A DNA stretch of 64,000 bases from Pseudomonas vanderleydeniana (GTDB lineage: Bacteria; Pseudomonadota; Gammaproteobacteria; Pseudomonadales; Pseudomonadaceae): contig NZ_CP077093.1 in the NCBI RefSeq assembly GCF_014268755.2, forward strand, positions 372,001-436,000, in the 5' to 3' direction. Shown piece by piece: positions 1 to 8,757 of the stretch. The position numbers were made by a program, and so were the translations under genes. Numbering within the stretch: position 1 is the stretch's first letter; every line of letters begins with the position of its first letter. The notes under the pieces were generated by a model. That model worked only from the letters and a program-made list of their open reading frames with translations, was not told the DNA's origin and did not search any database.

Positions 1-1
1 G

Positions 2-802
2 CTGGAGCGCGACCTGTCGCTGGCGCAACGACTGTGGCAACAGGGTTGGCTGCGCAAGAGCCTGATCCTGGTGCTGCTGGCGGTGCTCTGGGAAGCGGTG
101 GCGCGCTACCAGAACAACGACCTGCTGCTGCCGAGCTTCCTGCAGACGGCCAGCGCCCTCTACGACGGCTTGCTCAGTGGCGAGTTGCTGGGCAAGGTAT
201 GGATTTCCCTGGTCGTGCTGCTCAAGGGTTATGTGGTGGGCGTGGTGCTGGCGTTCGGCTTGACCACGCTGGCGGTGTCGAGCCGTTTTGGCCGCGACCT
301 GCTCGGCACCCTGACCTCGATGTTCAACCCTTTGCCGGCCATCGCCCTGTTGCCGCTGGCGCTGCTGTGGTTCGGGCTGGGGCAGAACAGCCTGATCTTC
401 GTGCTGGTGCACTCGGTGCTGTGGGCGCTGGCGCTCAATACCTACGCCGGCTTCCTTGGCGTATCGGAAACCCTGCGCATGGCCGGGCGCAACTATGGCC
501 TCAAGGGCCTGCGTTTCGTGCTGTTCATCCTGATTCCGGCGGCGTTGCCGTCGATTCTCGCCGGACTGAAGATCGGCTGGGCGTTCGCCTGGCGCACCCT
601 GATCGCGGCGGAACTGGTGTTCGGCGCCACCAGTGGCAAGGGCGGACTGGGCTGGTACATCTTCCAGAACCGCAACGAGCTTTATACCGACAAGGTGTTC
701 GCCGGGCTGGCGGTGGTGATCCTGATCGGCCTGCTGGTGGAGAACCTGGTGTTCGACAGCCTGGAGCGGGTGACCGTGAAGCGCTGGGGCATGCAGCGTT
801 AA
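2..802 (+). CDS. ABC transporter permease, SsuC/TauC-like (5' end outside window)
   Basis: This is the C-terminal part of an inner-membrane permease of a binding-protein-dependent ABC importer. The frame is open from the window edge, so the start lies upstream. The protein shows about six hydrophobic segments. A permease cytoplasmic loop occurs at about residues 150-180 of the visible part (LRMAGRNYGLKG followed by IPAALPSILAGL), which is the EAA-type motif that contacts the ATPase. The overall pattern, including the late GGLGWYIF stretch, resembles permeases for alkanesulfonates, taurine and nitrate-type solutes. The substrate cannot be told from this part. The gene ends with a REP pair and is probably the tail of an operon lying to the left. 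It has no evident link with the locus that follows. Confidence 0.85.
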   Translation: MERDLSLAQRLWQQGWLRKSLILVLLAVLWEAVARYQNNDLLLPSFLQTASALYDGLLSGELLGKVWISLVVLLKGYVVGVVLAFGLTTLAVSSRFGRDLLGTLTSMFNPLPAIALLPLALLWFGLGQNSLIFVLVHSVLWALALNTYAGFLGVSETLRMAGRNYGLKGLRFVLFILIPAALPSILAGLKIGWAFAWRTLIAAELVFGATSGKGGLGWYIFQNRNELYTDKVFAGLAVVILIGLLVENLVFDSLERVTVKRWGMQR

Positions 803-820
803 GTGGTGTTGTCCGGTCTG

Positions 821-919
821 ACGTCTTCGCGGGCAAGCCCTGCTCCTACAACGCCGCGCCGTACACAAAATCTATGGTCGACGCAGCCTTGTAGGAGCCG
901 GGCTTGCCGGCGAAGACGT
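821..919. repeat. REP pair (inverted 30-bp arms)
   Basis: Two 30-bp arms at 821-850 and 890-919 are inverted copies with two mismatches. Each holds the core GGGCTTGCC or its complement and a TGTAGGAGC edge, as in Pseudomonas REP/REPIN elements. It sits just after the permease stop and before the convergent DUF3142 gene. Confidence 0.85.
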
Positions 920-939
920 CGGCCCAGGCACCGCCTGAC

Positions 940-1650
940 TCAAGGATTCTGTAAAAACACCACGTAGCCGCGAAACCACTCGCTGTTCTTGAGATACGAG
1001 GGCTCCTGCCACTCGCCACCCTGGATCAGCCCGATCTTGAACGGCAACCCCAGGCGATTCATGCGGGGCAGGTACGCGGCGTAGTCGGGAATGCTGCGGC
1101 GTCCCTGGTAGGTCTGCACCACCACTTCATCGACGACGCCCTTGAGCTGGGCGATGGCCTTCGGATCGGCATTGCTGCTCCAGTCCATCAGCCCGGTGAT
1201 GCTCAGGCGCAGATCGGCCGGCAGGCGCTGGCGCAGGTCACGCAGGAAGTCGGCGTACTCGTCGAGGTAGCGGGTGCGGGCATCGAAGTCGATCTGGATG
1301 CCGACCACCGGGTTGCCCGCCTGCTGCCAGCGCTTGACCTGGCCGAGCAACTGGCGATAGACCGACTCCGGCCAGTGCAGGGTATGGGCGCGATAGACCA
1401 CCCACACCTCGCCCCGGCTCAGGCGCGGAATCGCGATGCCCTGGGCGATGAAGCTGATGCCGCGCTGGCGTGACTGGCTGACCTGGCCCTGCAGTACGTA
1501 CAGGCTGCGCGCCTGGGCCAGCACCGGTTGTGGCGCGACGCCGCTCCACAGCCAGAAGGCGTCATGCTCGCGCGCATCGACCGCTGCCAGTGCCTGGCTG
1601 GTACTCAGCCAGGCGGCCAGCAACAGCCAGCACCCTCGGCCCATCGACAC
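940..1650 (-). CDS. DUF3142 domain protein (secreted, unknown function)
   Basis: The protein is 236 residues with an N-terminal hydrophobic signal sequence ending near ALA (residues 20-24), so it is probably periplasmic. The body (VVGIQIDFDARTRYLDEYADF and later KIGLIQGGEW) has the beta/alpha-barrel look of glycosidase-like DUF3142 proteins, in which an acidic DFD motif lies on a central strand. No reaction is known for the family. The GTG start at 1650 follows immediately after the stop of the upstream minus-strand gene, with no gap, so the two are translationally coupled. An in-frame ATG lies two codons later at 1644. Family assignment is from pattern recognition only. Confidence 0.75.
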   Translation of the reverse strand: MSMGRGCWLLLAAWLSTSQALAAVDAREHDAFWLWSGVAPQPVLAQARSLYVLQGQVSQSRQRGISFIAQGIAIPRLSRGEVWVVYRAHTLHWPESVYRQLLGQVKRWQQAGNPVVGIQIDFDARTRYLDEYADFLRDLRQRLPADLRLSITGLMDWSSNADPKAIAQLKGVVDEVVVQTYQGRRSIPDYAAYLPRMNRLGLPFKIGLIQGGEWQEPSYLKNSEWFRGYVVFLQNP

Positions 1651-3825
1651 TTACCAGTAGTACTGCAGCGACTTGCCCCACTGGGTGTCGGCGTAGCTGC
1701 CCTTCAACTGCTTGAACCAGGCCTTGCGTTGCGCCGGCTCGACTTCCTTGCCGCCGCAGCTGTTGTAGCCCGCAGGGGCATAGCAGTTGATCGCCCGGAA
1801 CAGCGCGTAGGCCTTGTCCGTGCGCGAGGCCTTGGCATCGGCCAGGACGTGCTGGTAGCCGTCCAGGCGCGAGTACACCGGGCCTTTGAACAGCGACGGC
1901 GTACCGCCCAACTCGTCCTTGTTGCGCTGGCTGTCCAGCGGCATGCCGTCGAGGCCGTTGCGCAGGATGAATTCACCGAGGCAGTTGAGTGCCGCCGGTG
2001 CCTTGGCATCGGCCTGCAGGCTGGCGACGGTCTCGGCGATGGCCGGGCAGGTGTAGCCGGACTCGGCCTTGGCGCCGTTCCAGCGGAACAGCTGCAGCGA
2101 CTGGCCGCTGCTGTAGACGTAGCCCAGGCTGGTGCCCAGCTTGGTGTCGGCCGGTTCGGCGGGCAGTTGCTTCAGGTCTTCACTGAAGTCCTGGTAGTGA
2201 CCCAGGCGCAGGTCCTTGTACAGCAGCACGAACAGCGCGCTGTCGCGCTCGGTGGCGTCCGGACCCTGCTTGACCTGCTGGCGCAGCAGTGCGGCGTCGG
2301 CCACATGGCGCAGCAGGATGGCGCGTACCTGCGGGGTCTTGATCGGCGAGTCGGCGGCGAACACCTTGCCCACCTGCTGGCTGCGTTCGTAGTGGTTGGC
2401 CAGCGCCAGTTCCAGCTGTTCACGTTGCAGCGGCTGTTTCGCCTGGGCCAGCAGTTGCAGCCACAGCGTCTCGGCGGCCGGCCAGTCCTGCTTGGCTTCC
2501 AGTGCCAGGCCCCGCAGCATCTGCTGGCTGAAGGCGAAGTAGTCGAGCTTCGGCGGGATTTCGGTCGGCAGCGCCTTGAGCGCCAGCTCCGGATTCTTCT
2601 CGACATACAGGTGGAACGCCGCCAGCAGGTAGTCATGCAGCGCCGGTTGCGCGGCGAAGATCGCCTTATGGGCTTGCAGGGCGTCGAGTGTCAGCTGTTT
2701 CCTGGTTTCGTAGTCGCCTGTCGTGCGCATGGCCATCAGGTCGTTGACGGCCTGGAACAGCGGGTCGTTGATTTCGCCGACGCCGAACACCAGCTTGCTG
2801 TCGATTTCCTGCACCAGGCTGTCCGAGGACACGTTGCGCGGGGCGTCTTCGGGCAGGTTGAACTGCCACAGGTATTCGGCCGCCTGCCGGTCGCTGTCAC
2901 CCGCCAGCCAGTAGACCCGGCGCAGCAGACCACGGGCGGAGGTCGCGTAGGCACCCTGTGGATAAGTCTTCAGGTAGTTGTTGAAACCGTCCTCGGCCTG
3001 TTTCAACTGCGCCGGGTCCGCCTCCTTGTCGGTGGGCATGCCCTCGGCGTCGAAGAGGTTCTGCTGGGCGATGTTCAGGGCGGTACGCGCCTGCATGTAC
3101 AGCGCGGTCTCCTTCAGCCAGGGCTGGCTGTTCTGCGCCAGGTTGGCGAAACCGCCGGCCGCTTCACTGAAACGGCCGCTGTAGAAGTCGCTGGCGGCGC
3201 GCAGGTAGCTGACGAACGCCTGGCCTGGCGCCGATTGTACGTCGGTGGGCAACAAGGCGGCCTGCTGCGCCGGGTCCCAGTTGCAGGTGGTGAGCATCTG
3301 TACCCGCGAGCGCGCCAGGGCCTGGCGTTCGGCCTCGGACAGCTCGCCGGTGGCGAGCAGCGCCTCGATGAAGGCACTGGTGCTTTCCTCCGAGTTGCTG
3401 CGGCAGCGGCTGCCTTCGCCGGAGAGGAAAGCATCGCCGGCCGGAGCCTCGTCGCCGCGCTTGATCCCGAGTTTTTCCAGGGTTTCGTCCAGCTCGACGC
3501 TCTCGGCGTTGCTCACTTCGCCGCTGGCGTCCGGCACGCTCGATTGCAGCCGGGTATTGGCGAAGGGCACCGGGCCGTAGCCTTCGGCGAGCTCTTCCTC
3601 GTTCAACTCGTCGGGGGCCAGCGGCAGCTTGCCCTGGTCGGCCAGCAGCAGGCGCAGGTTGACCCGGCTGTCGTTGCCCGGGGCGAGGAAGGCCAGGTTG
3701 CTGCAGCGGTCCAGCCCGTACTGCATCATCGACCAGCGTGGATAGCAGAAATCGTCGGAGCTGGCCTGGGCCTGAGAGGAGAAGGCAACGCCCAGCGCCA
3801 GGGATGTCAGAAGAGCGATACGCAT
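1651..3825 (-). CDS. Large periplasmic TPR-like repeat protein, unknown function
   Basis: The protein has 724 residues. It starts with a cleavable-looking signal (residues 1-21, ending QAQA) followed by a mature region with Cys residues near FCYPRW and DRCSN. The rest is alpha-helical and rich in Ala, Leu and Gln, with a helix-turn-helix texture like TPR/outer-membrane-assembly (YfiO-type) proteins, but without a clear consensus repeat. There is a good ribosome site (AAGGACA) before the ATG at 3825. It forms a two-gene unit with the DUF3142 gene and is divergent from the HlyD/M50 operon, sharing a 213-bp intergenic region. A role as a periplasmic partner of that operon is possible but unproven. 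Confidence 0.6.
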   Translation of the reverse strand: MRIALLTSLALGVAFSSQAQASSDDFCYPRWSMMQYGLDRCSNLAFLAPGNDSRVNLRLLLADQGKLPLAPDELNEEELAEGYGPVPFANTRLQSSVPDASGEVSNAESVELDETLEKLGIKRGDEAPAGDAFLSGEGSRCRSNSEESTSAFIEALLATGELSEAERQALARSRVQMLTTCNWDPAQQAALLPTDVQSAPGQAFVSYLRAASDFYSGRFSEAAGGFANLAQNSQPWLKETALYMQARTALNIAQQNLFDAEGMPTDKEADPAQLKQAEDGFNNYLKTYPQGAYATSARGLLRRVYWLAGDSDRQAAEYLWQFNLPEDAPRNVSSDSLVQEIDSKLVFGVGEINDPLFQAVNDLMAMRTTGDYETRKQLTLDALQAHKAIFAAQPALHDYLLAAFHLYVEKNPELALKALPTEIPPKLDYFAFSQQMLRGLALEAKQDWPAAETLWLQLLAQAKQPLQREQLELALANHYERSQQVGKVFAADSPIKTPQVRAILLRHVADAALLRQQVKQGPDATERDSALFVLLYKDLRLGHYQDFSEDLKQLPAEPADTKLGTSLGYVYSSGQSLQLFRWNGAKAESGYTCPAIAETVASLQADAKAPAALNCLGEFILRNGLDGMPLDSQRNKDELGGTPSLFKGPVYSRLDGYQHVLADAKASRTDKAYALFRAINCYAPAGYNSCGGKEVEPAQRKAWFKQLKGSYADTQWGKSLQYYW

Positions 3826-3982
3826 GAATTGTCCTTAATCCGTAAACGTGCGGCGCCGAGGCCGGGGAGGGCCGCCATCATACCGAAGCGCGGCAAGTCC
3901 ACCTATGCTTGTACCGCACGCGGCAGTGCAGGCTGTGACCTGCCGCACATCGGCAAGCCGGGGCGCGATGCTGGCAATTTGC

Positions 3983-4010
3983 TTGACGCTAACCCTGGCT
4001 ACCGTAGACT
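3983..4010 (+). promoter_or_regulatory. Sigma-70-type promoter for the HlyD/M50 operon
   Basis: TTGACG at 3983-3988 and TAGACT at 4005-4010 are separated by 16 bp, matching 5/6 and 4/6 of the consensus. It lies 28 bp upstream of the ATG at 4039. Nothing comparable is visible before the divergent gene. Confidence 0.55.
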
Positions 4011-4038
4011 CGCGATTGTCCGACAAGGAGTCACTGTG

Positions 4039-4818
4039 ATGCAGCGTTTTTGGGGTTTGGTTTTCGGGTTGTCCTGTGTGGCGCACATGGCTCAGGCCCA
4101 GGCGGCCGAGACGGATCCGCTGTTGGACACGGCTGCGCCTGCTGCCCACGCGACCACGGCCAGCGAGGCCCGTGGCGTGTTGCGCGCACGTGACCAGGCC
4201 ATGCTCGCCAGCGAGCTGTCCGGGCGCATCGTCGAACTGCCGTTCAGCGAAGGCGAGACGTTCAAGCAGGGCGAGACCCTGGCGCGTTTCGACTGTTCGG
4301 CCTACCAGGCCCAGCTGGCCGCCGCCCAGGCCGCCGGCCGCGGGGCCAACGAGGAACTGGCGCACAACCGCCAGCTCGCCTCGCTCAATTCGGTCGGTCG
4401 TTTCGAAGTGGCGCGGGCCGAAGCCAAGGTCGCCGAGGCCCAGGCCCAGGCCCAGGTCTATCAGGTCCAGGTCAAGCGTTGCAGCGTGATCGCGCCTTAT
4501 GACGGGCAGGTCGTGCAGCGCAAGGTCCAGCGTTACGAAAGCGTTTCGGTCGGCTCGCCAATGCTGGAGATCGTCGACAACCGCACCCTGGAAATCCACC
4601 TGCTGGTGCCGTCGCGCTGGATGGGCAAGCTCAAGCCCGGGCAGACTTTCAGTTTCGTTCCGGATGAAACCGGTCAGTCTTTGACCGCGACCATCAAGCG
4701 CCTGGGAGCGCGCATCGACGAAGGCAGCCAGACCCTGTTGCTGGTGGCCAGCCTGCCCAAGGCCGAAGGCCTGTTGGCGGGCATGAGCGGCACGGCGCAT
4801 TTCGCGGAGCTGAAATGA
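4039..4818 (+). CDS. HlyD/RND-type periplasmic adaptor
   Basis: This is a membrane-fusion (adaptor) protein of 259 residues that would bridge an inner-membrane exporter and a TolC channel. It has a signal peptide (about residues 1-24, ending AQAAE), a split biotinyl-lipoyl domain (ASELSGRIVELPFSEGETF and later VIAPYDGQVVQRKV) and a short Ala/Gln-rich helical hairpin between the halves. The start was set at ATG 4039, 8 nt after AAGGAG; a GTG one codon earlier is less well spaced. Its stop overlaps the next ATG by four bases (ATGA), so it is translationally coupled to the second adaptor. It is shorter than most HlyD proteins (usually above 350 residues), consistent with a short hairpin. Confidence 0.85.
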   Translation: MQRFWGLVFGLSCVAHMAQAQAAETDPLLDTAAPAAHATTASEARGVLRARDQAMLASELSGRIVELPFSEGETFKQGETLARFDCSAYQAQLAAAQAAGRGANEELAHNRQLASLNSVGRFEVARAEAKVAEAQAQAQVYQVQVKRCSVIAPYDGQVVQRKVQRYESVSVGSPMLEIVDNRTLEIHLLVPSRWMGKLKPGQTFSFVPDETGQSLTATIKRLGARIDEGSQTLLLVASLPKAEGLLAGMSGTAHFAELK

Positions 4819-6137
4819 ACGCACCGGTCGCAGGCGCGGCGGAGCGGGTCTTTGCCCAGTTCCTCGACCTGGAACGGCTGACGCGTGCTGCCCGTACCCC
4901 TGAGCAACTGGCCTACAGCCTGGTCAACGATGGCCAGGCGCTGTTCGGCTTTCGCCATGCCGCCCTGCTGATTGCCGGCAAGGTGCGCGCGGTGACCGGC
5001 GTCAGTGCGGTGGAGCCGAATGCGCCCTTCGTGGCCTTCGTCGAGCACGCCGTGGCGCAACTGTTCAAGCTGGAACGGGCCCAGCCTGCCACCGTGGTGC
5101 CGATGGACGCGTTCAGTGCCTCGGTCGTCGAGGACTGGCGCAGCCTGTCGGCCCCCCAGGTGTTCTGGTTGCCGCTGCTCGACCACAAGGGCGAGGTGTT
5201 CGGCGGCCTCTGGCTGGCCCGCGACAACCCCTGGACCCCCTCTGAACAGGTACTGCTGGCGCAATTGGGCGACACCTACAGCCACGCCTGGCTGGCGCTG
5301 CAGCCCCGCCGGCCGTGGCGCTTGCGGCTGACGCGCAAGCGCCAGGTGCTGTTGGTCGCCCTGGTGTTGCTGAGCCTGCTGATTCCGGTGCGCCAGTCGG
5401 TGCTGGCGCCGGCGGAAGTCGTGCCGCTGGCCGGCCGGGTGGTGGCGGCGCCGCTGGATGGGGTGATCGCCGAGTTCCTGGTCAAGCCCAACCAGACGGT
5501 CAAGGCCGGTGACCTGCTGGTGCGTTTCGAAAGCACCACGCTCAAGGCCCAGGCCGATGTGGCCCAGCGTGCCCTCGGCGTGGCCGAGGCGGAGTTGAAG
5601 GCCAACTCCCAGCGGGCCTTCGCTGATGCCGAATCAAGTTCGAAGATCGACCTGCTCGCTGCGCGGGTCGAGCAGAAGCGCGCCGAGCGCGACTATGCCG
5701 CCGAACTGCTCAAGCGCAGCGAGGTGCGTGCCGAGCGTGATGGCATCGCGGTGTTCGCCGATGCCGAGCGCTGGACCGGCAAGCCGGTGCAGACCGGCGA
5801 GCGACTGATGGAAATCGCCGACCCGACCCAGGCCGAACTGCGCATCGAACTGGCCGTGGGCGACGCCATCGCGCTGGAGCCGGATGCCGAGGTGGCACTG
5901 TTCCTCGACAGTGACCCGCTGCAGCGTCATTCGGCCAGGCTCGAGCGGGTGGCCTACGAGGCCCAGGCGACCCCGGCCGGGCAACTGGCCTATCGGCTGG
6001 ACGCCGGCTTCAGTGATTCGCCGCCACCGCGGATCGGTCTGCGCGGCACCGCGAAGATCTTCGGCCAGCGCGCGCCGCTGGCCCTGTACCTGCTGCGCCG
6101 GCCGCTGGCCGGGTTGCGCCAGAGCGTCGGCCTGTAA
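4815..6137 (+). CDS. GAF-like domain fused to HlyD adaptor
   Basis: The protein has 440 residues. Residues 1-165 look like a cytoplasmic GAF-type sensor fold (FGFRHAALLIAGKV, then FWLPLLDHKGEVFGGLWLAR, then helix SEQVLLAQLGDTYSHAWLAL). A basic stretch and one transmembrane helix follow at about 176-196. The periplasmic part carries a split lipoyl domain (APLDGVIAEFLVKPNQTVKAGDLLV and RAERDGIAVFADAERWTGKPV) and a short coiled coil. It is therefore an adaptor anchored in the inner membrane with an extra cytoplasmic sensing or docking domain. It overlaps both neighbours (4 bp upstream, 1 bp downstream), as expected for subunits of one complex. The GAF assignment is by pattern and less certain than the HlyD assignment. 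Confidence 0.8.
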   Translation: MNAPVAGAAERVFAQFLDLERLTRAARTPEQLAYSLVNDGQALFGFRHAALLIAGKVRAVTGVSAVEPNAPFVAFVEHAVAQLFKLERAQPATVVPMDAFSASVVEDWRSLSAPQVFWLPLLDHKGEVFGGLWLARDNPWTPSEQVLLAQLGDTYSHAWLALQPRRPWRLRLTRKRQVLLVALVLLSLLIPVRQSVLAPAEVVPLAGRVVAAPLDGVIAEFLVKPNQTVKAGDLLVRFESTTLKAQADVAQRALGVAEAELKANSQRAFADAESSSKIDLLAARVEQKRAERDYAAELLKRSEVRAERDGIAVFADAERWTGKPVQTGERLMEIADPTQAELRIELAVGDAIALEPDAEVALFLDSDPLQRHSARLERVAYEAQATPAGQLAYRLDAGFSDSPPPRIGLRGTAKIFGQRAPLALYLLRRPLAGLRQSVGL

Positions 6138-8233
6138 TGAACCTGCCCAGCCTGCGCGCGGACCTGCAGCTCACGCCCGCCTCGGCGGCCCTCGACGGGT
6201 CGCCACGCTGGACCCTGGCCGACCCGGTGCGCGGGCGTTATTTCAAGCTCGGTGCCCAGGCCATCCGCTTGCTGCGGCACTGGTCGCTGGGTGATCCGGC
6301 GCGGGTGCTGCAGGCGGCGAACGATGAACCGGGCCTGCCGCTGGGCGAGCCGGAGCTGGAGCAGATGCTGGCTTTCCTGCGCAGCCACGACCTGATCGCC
6401 GCCCTCGACCCGCAACAGCGTGCCAGCTATGCCTGGAAAGCCGCTGCCTCGCGGCAGAGCCTGTGGCAGATGGCGCTGCACCAGTATCTGTTCTTCCGTA
6501 TTCCGCTATGGCGACCGGACGCCTTTCTCAATCGCGCCTGGCCGTGGCTGGCGCGTTTCGGCCCGCGATTGCTGCGCTACGGCCTGCCGCTGACGCTCGG
6601 CCTGGGCGTGTTCCTGGTCTCGCGCGACTGGGAGCGCTTTCTCGCGACCTTTCCGCACCTGTTCAGCCTCGGCGGGGCGATGGCCTTTGGCGTGGCGTTG
6701 TTCTTTGCCAAGCTCTGCCACGAGTTCGGCCATGCCTTCATGGCCAAGCGTGCCGGCTGTCGGGTGCAGAGCATGGGCGTGGCGTTCATGGTCCTGCTGC
6801 CTCTGTTCTATACCGATGTCAGCGATGCCTGGCGGGTCAACGACCGCAAGGCGCGGCTGCTGATCGGCGCCGGCGGGGTGCTGGCGGAAATGCTGCTGGC
6901 CTGCATCGCCCTGCTGGCCTGGTCGCTGCTGCCCGACGGAGCGGCGCGCACGGCGGCGTTCATGCTCGCCAGCGCCACCTGGCTGACGACCCTGGCGGTC
7001 AACCTCAACCCGTTCATGCGTTTCGATGGCTACTTCCTGCTCAGTGACTTCTGGGAGGTCGACAACCTTCAGGGCCGCGCCTTCGCCCTGTGCCGCTGGC
7101 GCCTGCGCGAGGCGCTGTTCGGCTACGGCGAGCCGGCCCCCGAGCCCTGGTCGCCGAGCATGCGCCGGCGGCTGCTGGGCTGGGGCTTCATGTCCTGGCT
7201 GTGGCGGGCGGCGCTGTTCTTCGGGATCGCCCTGGCGGTCTATCACCTGTTCTTCAAGTTGCTGGGTATCTTCCTGATGCTGGTGGAGTTGGGCTGGTTC
7301 ATCTTCCTGCCGATTTTCAAGGAGACCCGCGAATGGTGGGAGCGCCACGAGCAGGCGCACACCCCGCGGGTGCTGCTCAGCGGCCTGGGGCTGCTGGGCC
7401 TGCTGTTGCTGGTGGCGGTACCCTGGCGCAGCAGCGTGGAAGTGCCGGCGATGCTCGAAGCCGGACGGGTCACGGCGTTGCATGCGCCGGTGGCGGCGCG
7501 GGTCCGCCAAATCAATGTGCAGGATGGCCAGCAGGTCGAGCAGGGCACGGTGCTGGTGGAGCTGGAGTCGCCGGATATCGAATCGCGCTCGGTCATCGTT
7601 CGACGCGAGATCGATATCCTGCAATTGCAGTTGCGTCGCCAGGCCGGGCGCAGTGAAACGGCGGCGGATGTCGGCATTCTCGAACAGCGGCTGGCCGAGT
7701 CGGTGGCCGAGTATCGCGGTCTGCAGGCGCGGCGTGAGCGCCTGCTGCTGCGGGCCCCGCAGGCCGGCCAGGTGCGTGACCTGATGCCGAACCTGCGTGC
7801 CGGCCGCTGGGTCTCGACCCGTGATCCGCTGGCGCGGATCGTCGAGGACGGCACGCGCTTGCGCGGCTACCTGGCCGAAGAGGACCTGTGGCGAGTCGCG
7901 CCCGGCGCGAGCGGGCGCTTCGTCGCCGACGACCCGATGCGCCCGGCCTGGCCGGTGGAGTTGCTGGATATCGACGCCAACGGTGTGTCGGTCATCGACC
8001 AGGAAGCGCTGACTTCCGATCACCACGGGCCGATTGCCGTGCGCCGTGACGAGAATCGTCGTCCGGAGCCGGTGCAGGCACAATACGGTGCCCGGCTCAA
8101 ACTGCTTGAAGATGTCCCCACGCCCAGCCATCCGCTACGCGGTGTCGCAGTCCTGCAGGGCCGCAGCGAGTCGCTGCTGGGCATCGCCTGGCGGCGGATG
8201 GCAGCCTTGGGCGTGCGTGAAAGTGGCTTCTGA
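6137..8233 (+). CDS. PqqD-like / peptidase M50 / HlyD fusion membrane protease
   Basis: The protein has 698 residues. Residues about 10-90 resemble a PqqD-like winged helix (WTLADPVRGRYFKLG, then LEQMLAFLRSHDLI), the fold used as RiPP recognition element. Transmembrane helices follow, with the zinc motif HEFGH at residues 195-199 and the second site NPFMRFDGYF at 291-300, the hallmark pair of site-2 (M50) intramembrane metalloproteases. After further helices (to about 430) comes a periplasmic biotinyl-lipoyl domain (HAPVAARVRQINVQDGQQVEQG, about 449-471), a coiled coil and a beta domain, as in HlyD. All catalytic residues are present. It is the third gene of the overlapping adaptor operon, and I infer that it processes or translocates the giant LEPR-XLL protein encoded 4.4 kb downstream. 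Confidence 0.88.
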   Translation: MNLPSLRADLQLTPASAALDGSPRWTLADPVRGRYFKLGAQAIRLLRHWSLGDPARVLQAANDEPGLPLGEPELEQMLAFLRSHDLIAALDPQQRASYAWKAAASRQSLWQMALHQYLFFRIPLWRPDAFLNRAWPWLARFGPRLLRYGLPLTLGLGVFLVSRDWERFLATFPHLFSLGGAMAFGVALFFAKLCHEFGHAFMAKRAGCRVQSMGVAFMVLLPLFYTDVSDAWRVNDRKARLLIGAGGVLAEMLLACIALLAWSLLPDGAARTAAFMLASATWLTTLAVNLNPFMRFDGYFLLSDFWEVDNLQGRAFALCRWRLREALFGYGEPAPEPWSPSMRRRLLGWGFMSWLWRAALFFGIALAVYHLFFKLLGIFLMLVELGWFIFLPIFKETREWWERHEQAHTPRVLLSGLGLLGLLLLVAVPWRSSVEVPAMLEAGRVTALHAPVAARVRQINVQDGQQVEQGTVLVELESPDIESRSVIVRREIDILQLQLRRQAGRSETAADVGILEQRLAESVAEYRGLQARRERLLLRAPQAGQVRDLMPNLRAGRWVSTRDPLARIVEDGTRLRGYLAEEDLWRVAPGASGRFVADDPMRPAWPVELLDIDANGVSVIDQEALTSDHHGPIAVRRDENRRPEPVQAQYGARLKLLEDVPTPSHPLRGVAVLQGRSESLLGIAWRRMAALGVRESGF

Positions 8234-8262
8234 TCATTAACCAGGTACAGGGAAATACACCG

Positions 8263-8757
8263 ATGTTGAACAGTTCGTCGGCTGCCGGTTTGTCCATGCG
8301 GCCCTCGCGGCCTACCGACGCGCCCTTTCTGCAAAGCCTCTACCAGTCGGCCCGGCCGGAGTTGCAGTGGATCGATGCCGAGCCGGAGTTGATCGAGCAG
8401 GTGATCGCCCAGCAGTTCCAGGTGCAGGAACAGGGCATCGGCGAGCAGTTCCCCAACGCGATGCACTATGTGGTGGAGAAGCTCGATACGCCGATTGGTG
8501 TGTTGAGTGCCGATTTCGGGCCCAATGAAATCCGCGTGCTGTACCTGGCGTTCATTCCGGCGGCACGAGGCAAGGGCTTCGGGCGGATGGTGCTGCAGGA
8601 CGTGCAGAAGGCGGCGACACAGGTACGCTGCCCGGTCGCGACCACGGTCTGGGCCAGCAACCCCCAGGCGCGCCAGCATTACCTGGCGCTGGGGTTCCGG
8701 GTCGAGGAAAGCACACCGGGCGCCGAACGGCTGGTGTGGTACCCGGGTATCAGTTGA
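8263..8757 (+). CDS. GNAT family N-acetyltransferase
   Basis: The protein has 164 residues and a GCN5-related acetyltransferase fold. The acetyl-CoA pyrophosphate loop is visible as RGKGFG in FIPAARGKGFGRMVL (about residues 100-114), preceded by the strand VLYLAF. A late ASNPQARQHYLALGFRVEE segment is typical of motif B. The substrate is unknown. It starts at ATG 8263 after AGGGA (9-nt spacing), 29 bp downstream of the M50 gene and in the same direction, so it may be the last gene of that operon. Its 3' end overlaps the convergent DUF6916-like gene by 8 bp. Confidence 0.85.
   Translation: MLNSSSAAGLSMRPSRPTDAPFLQSLYQSARPELQWIDAEPELIEQVIAQQFQVQEQGIGEQFPNAMHYVVEKLDTPIGVLSADFGPNEIRVLYLAFIPAARGKGFGRMVLQDVQKAATQVRCPVATTVWASNPQARQHYLALGFRVEESTPGAERLVWYPGIS

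Noticed and set aside
1528..4038. Upstream extension of the first HlyD frame
   Set aside because: The frame stays open antisense to the 724-residue protein. The signal peptide and ribosome site place the start at 4039.
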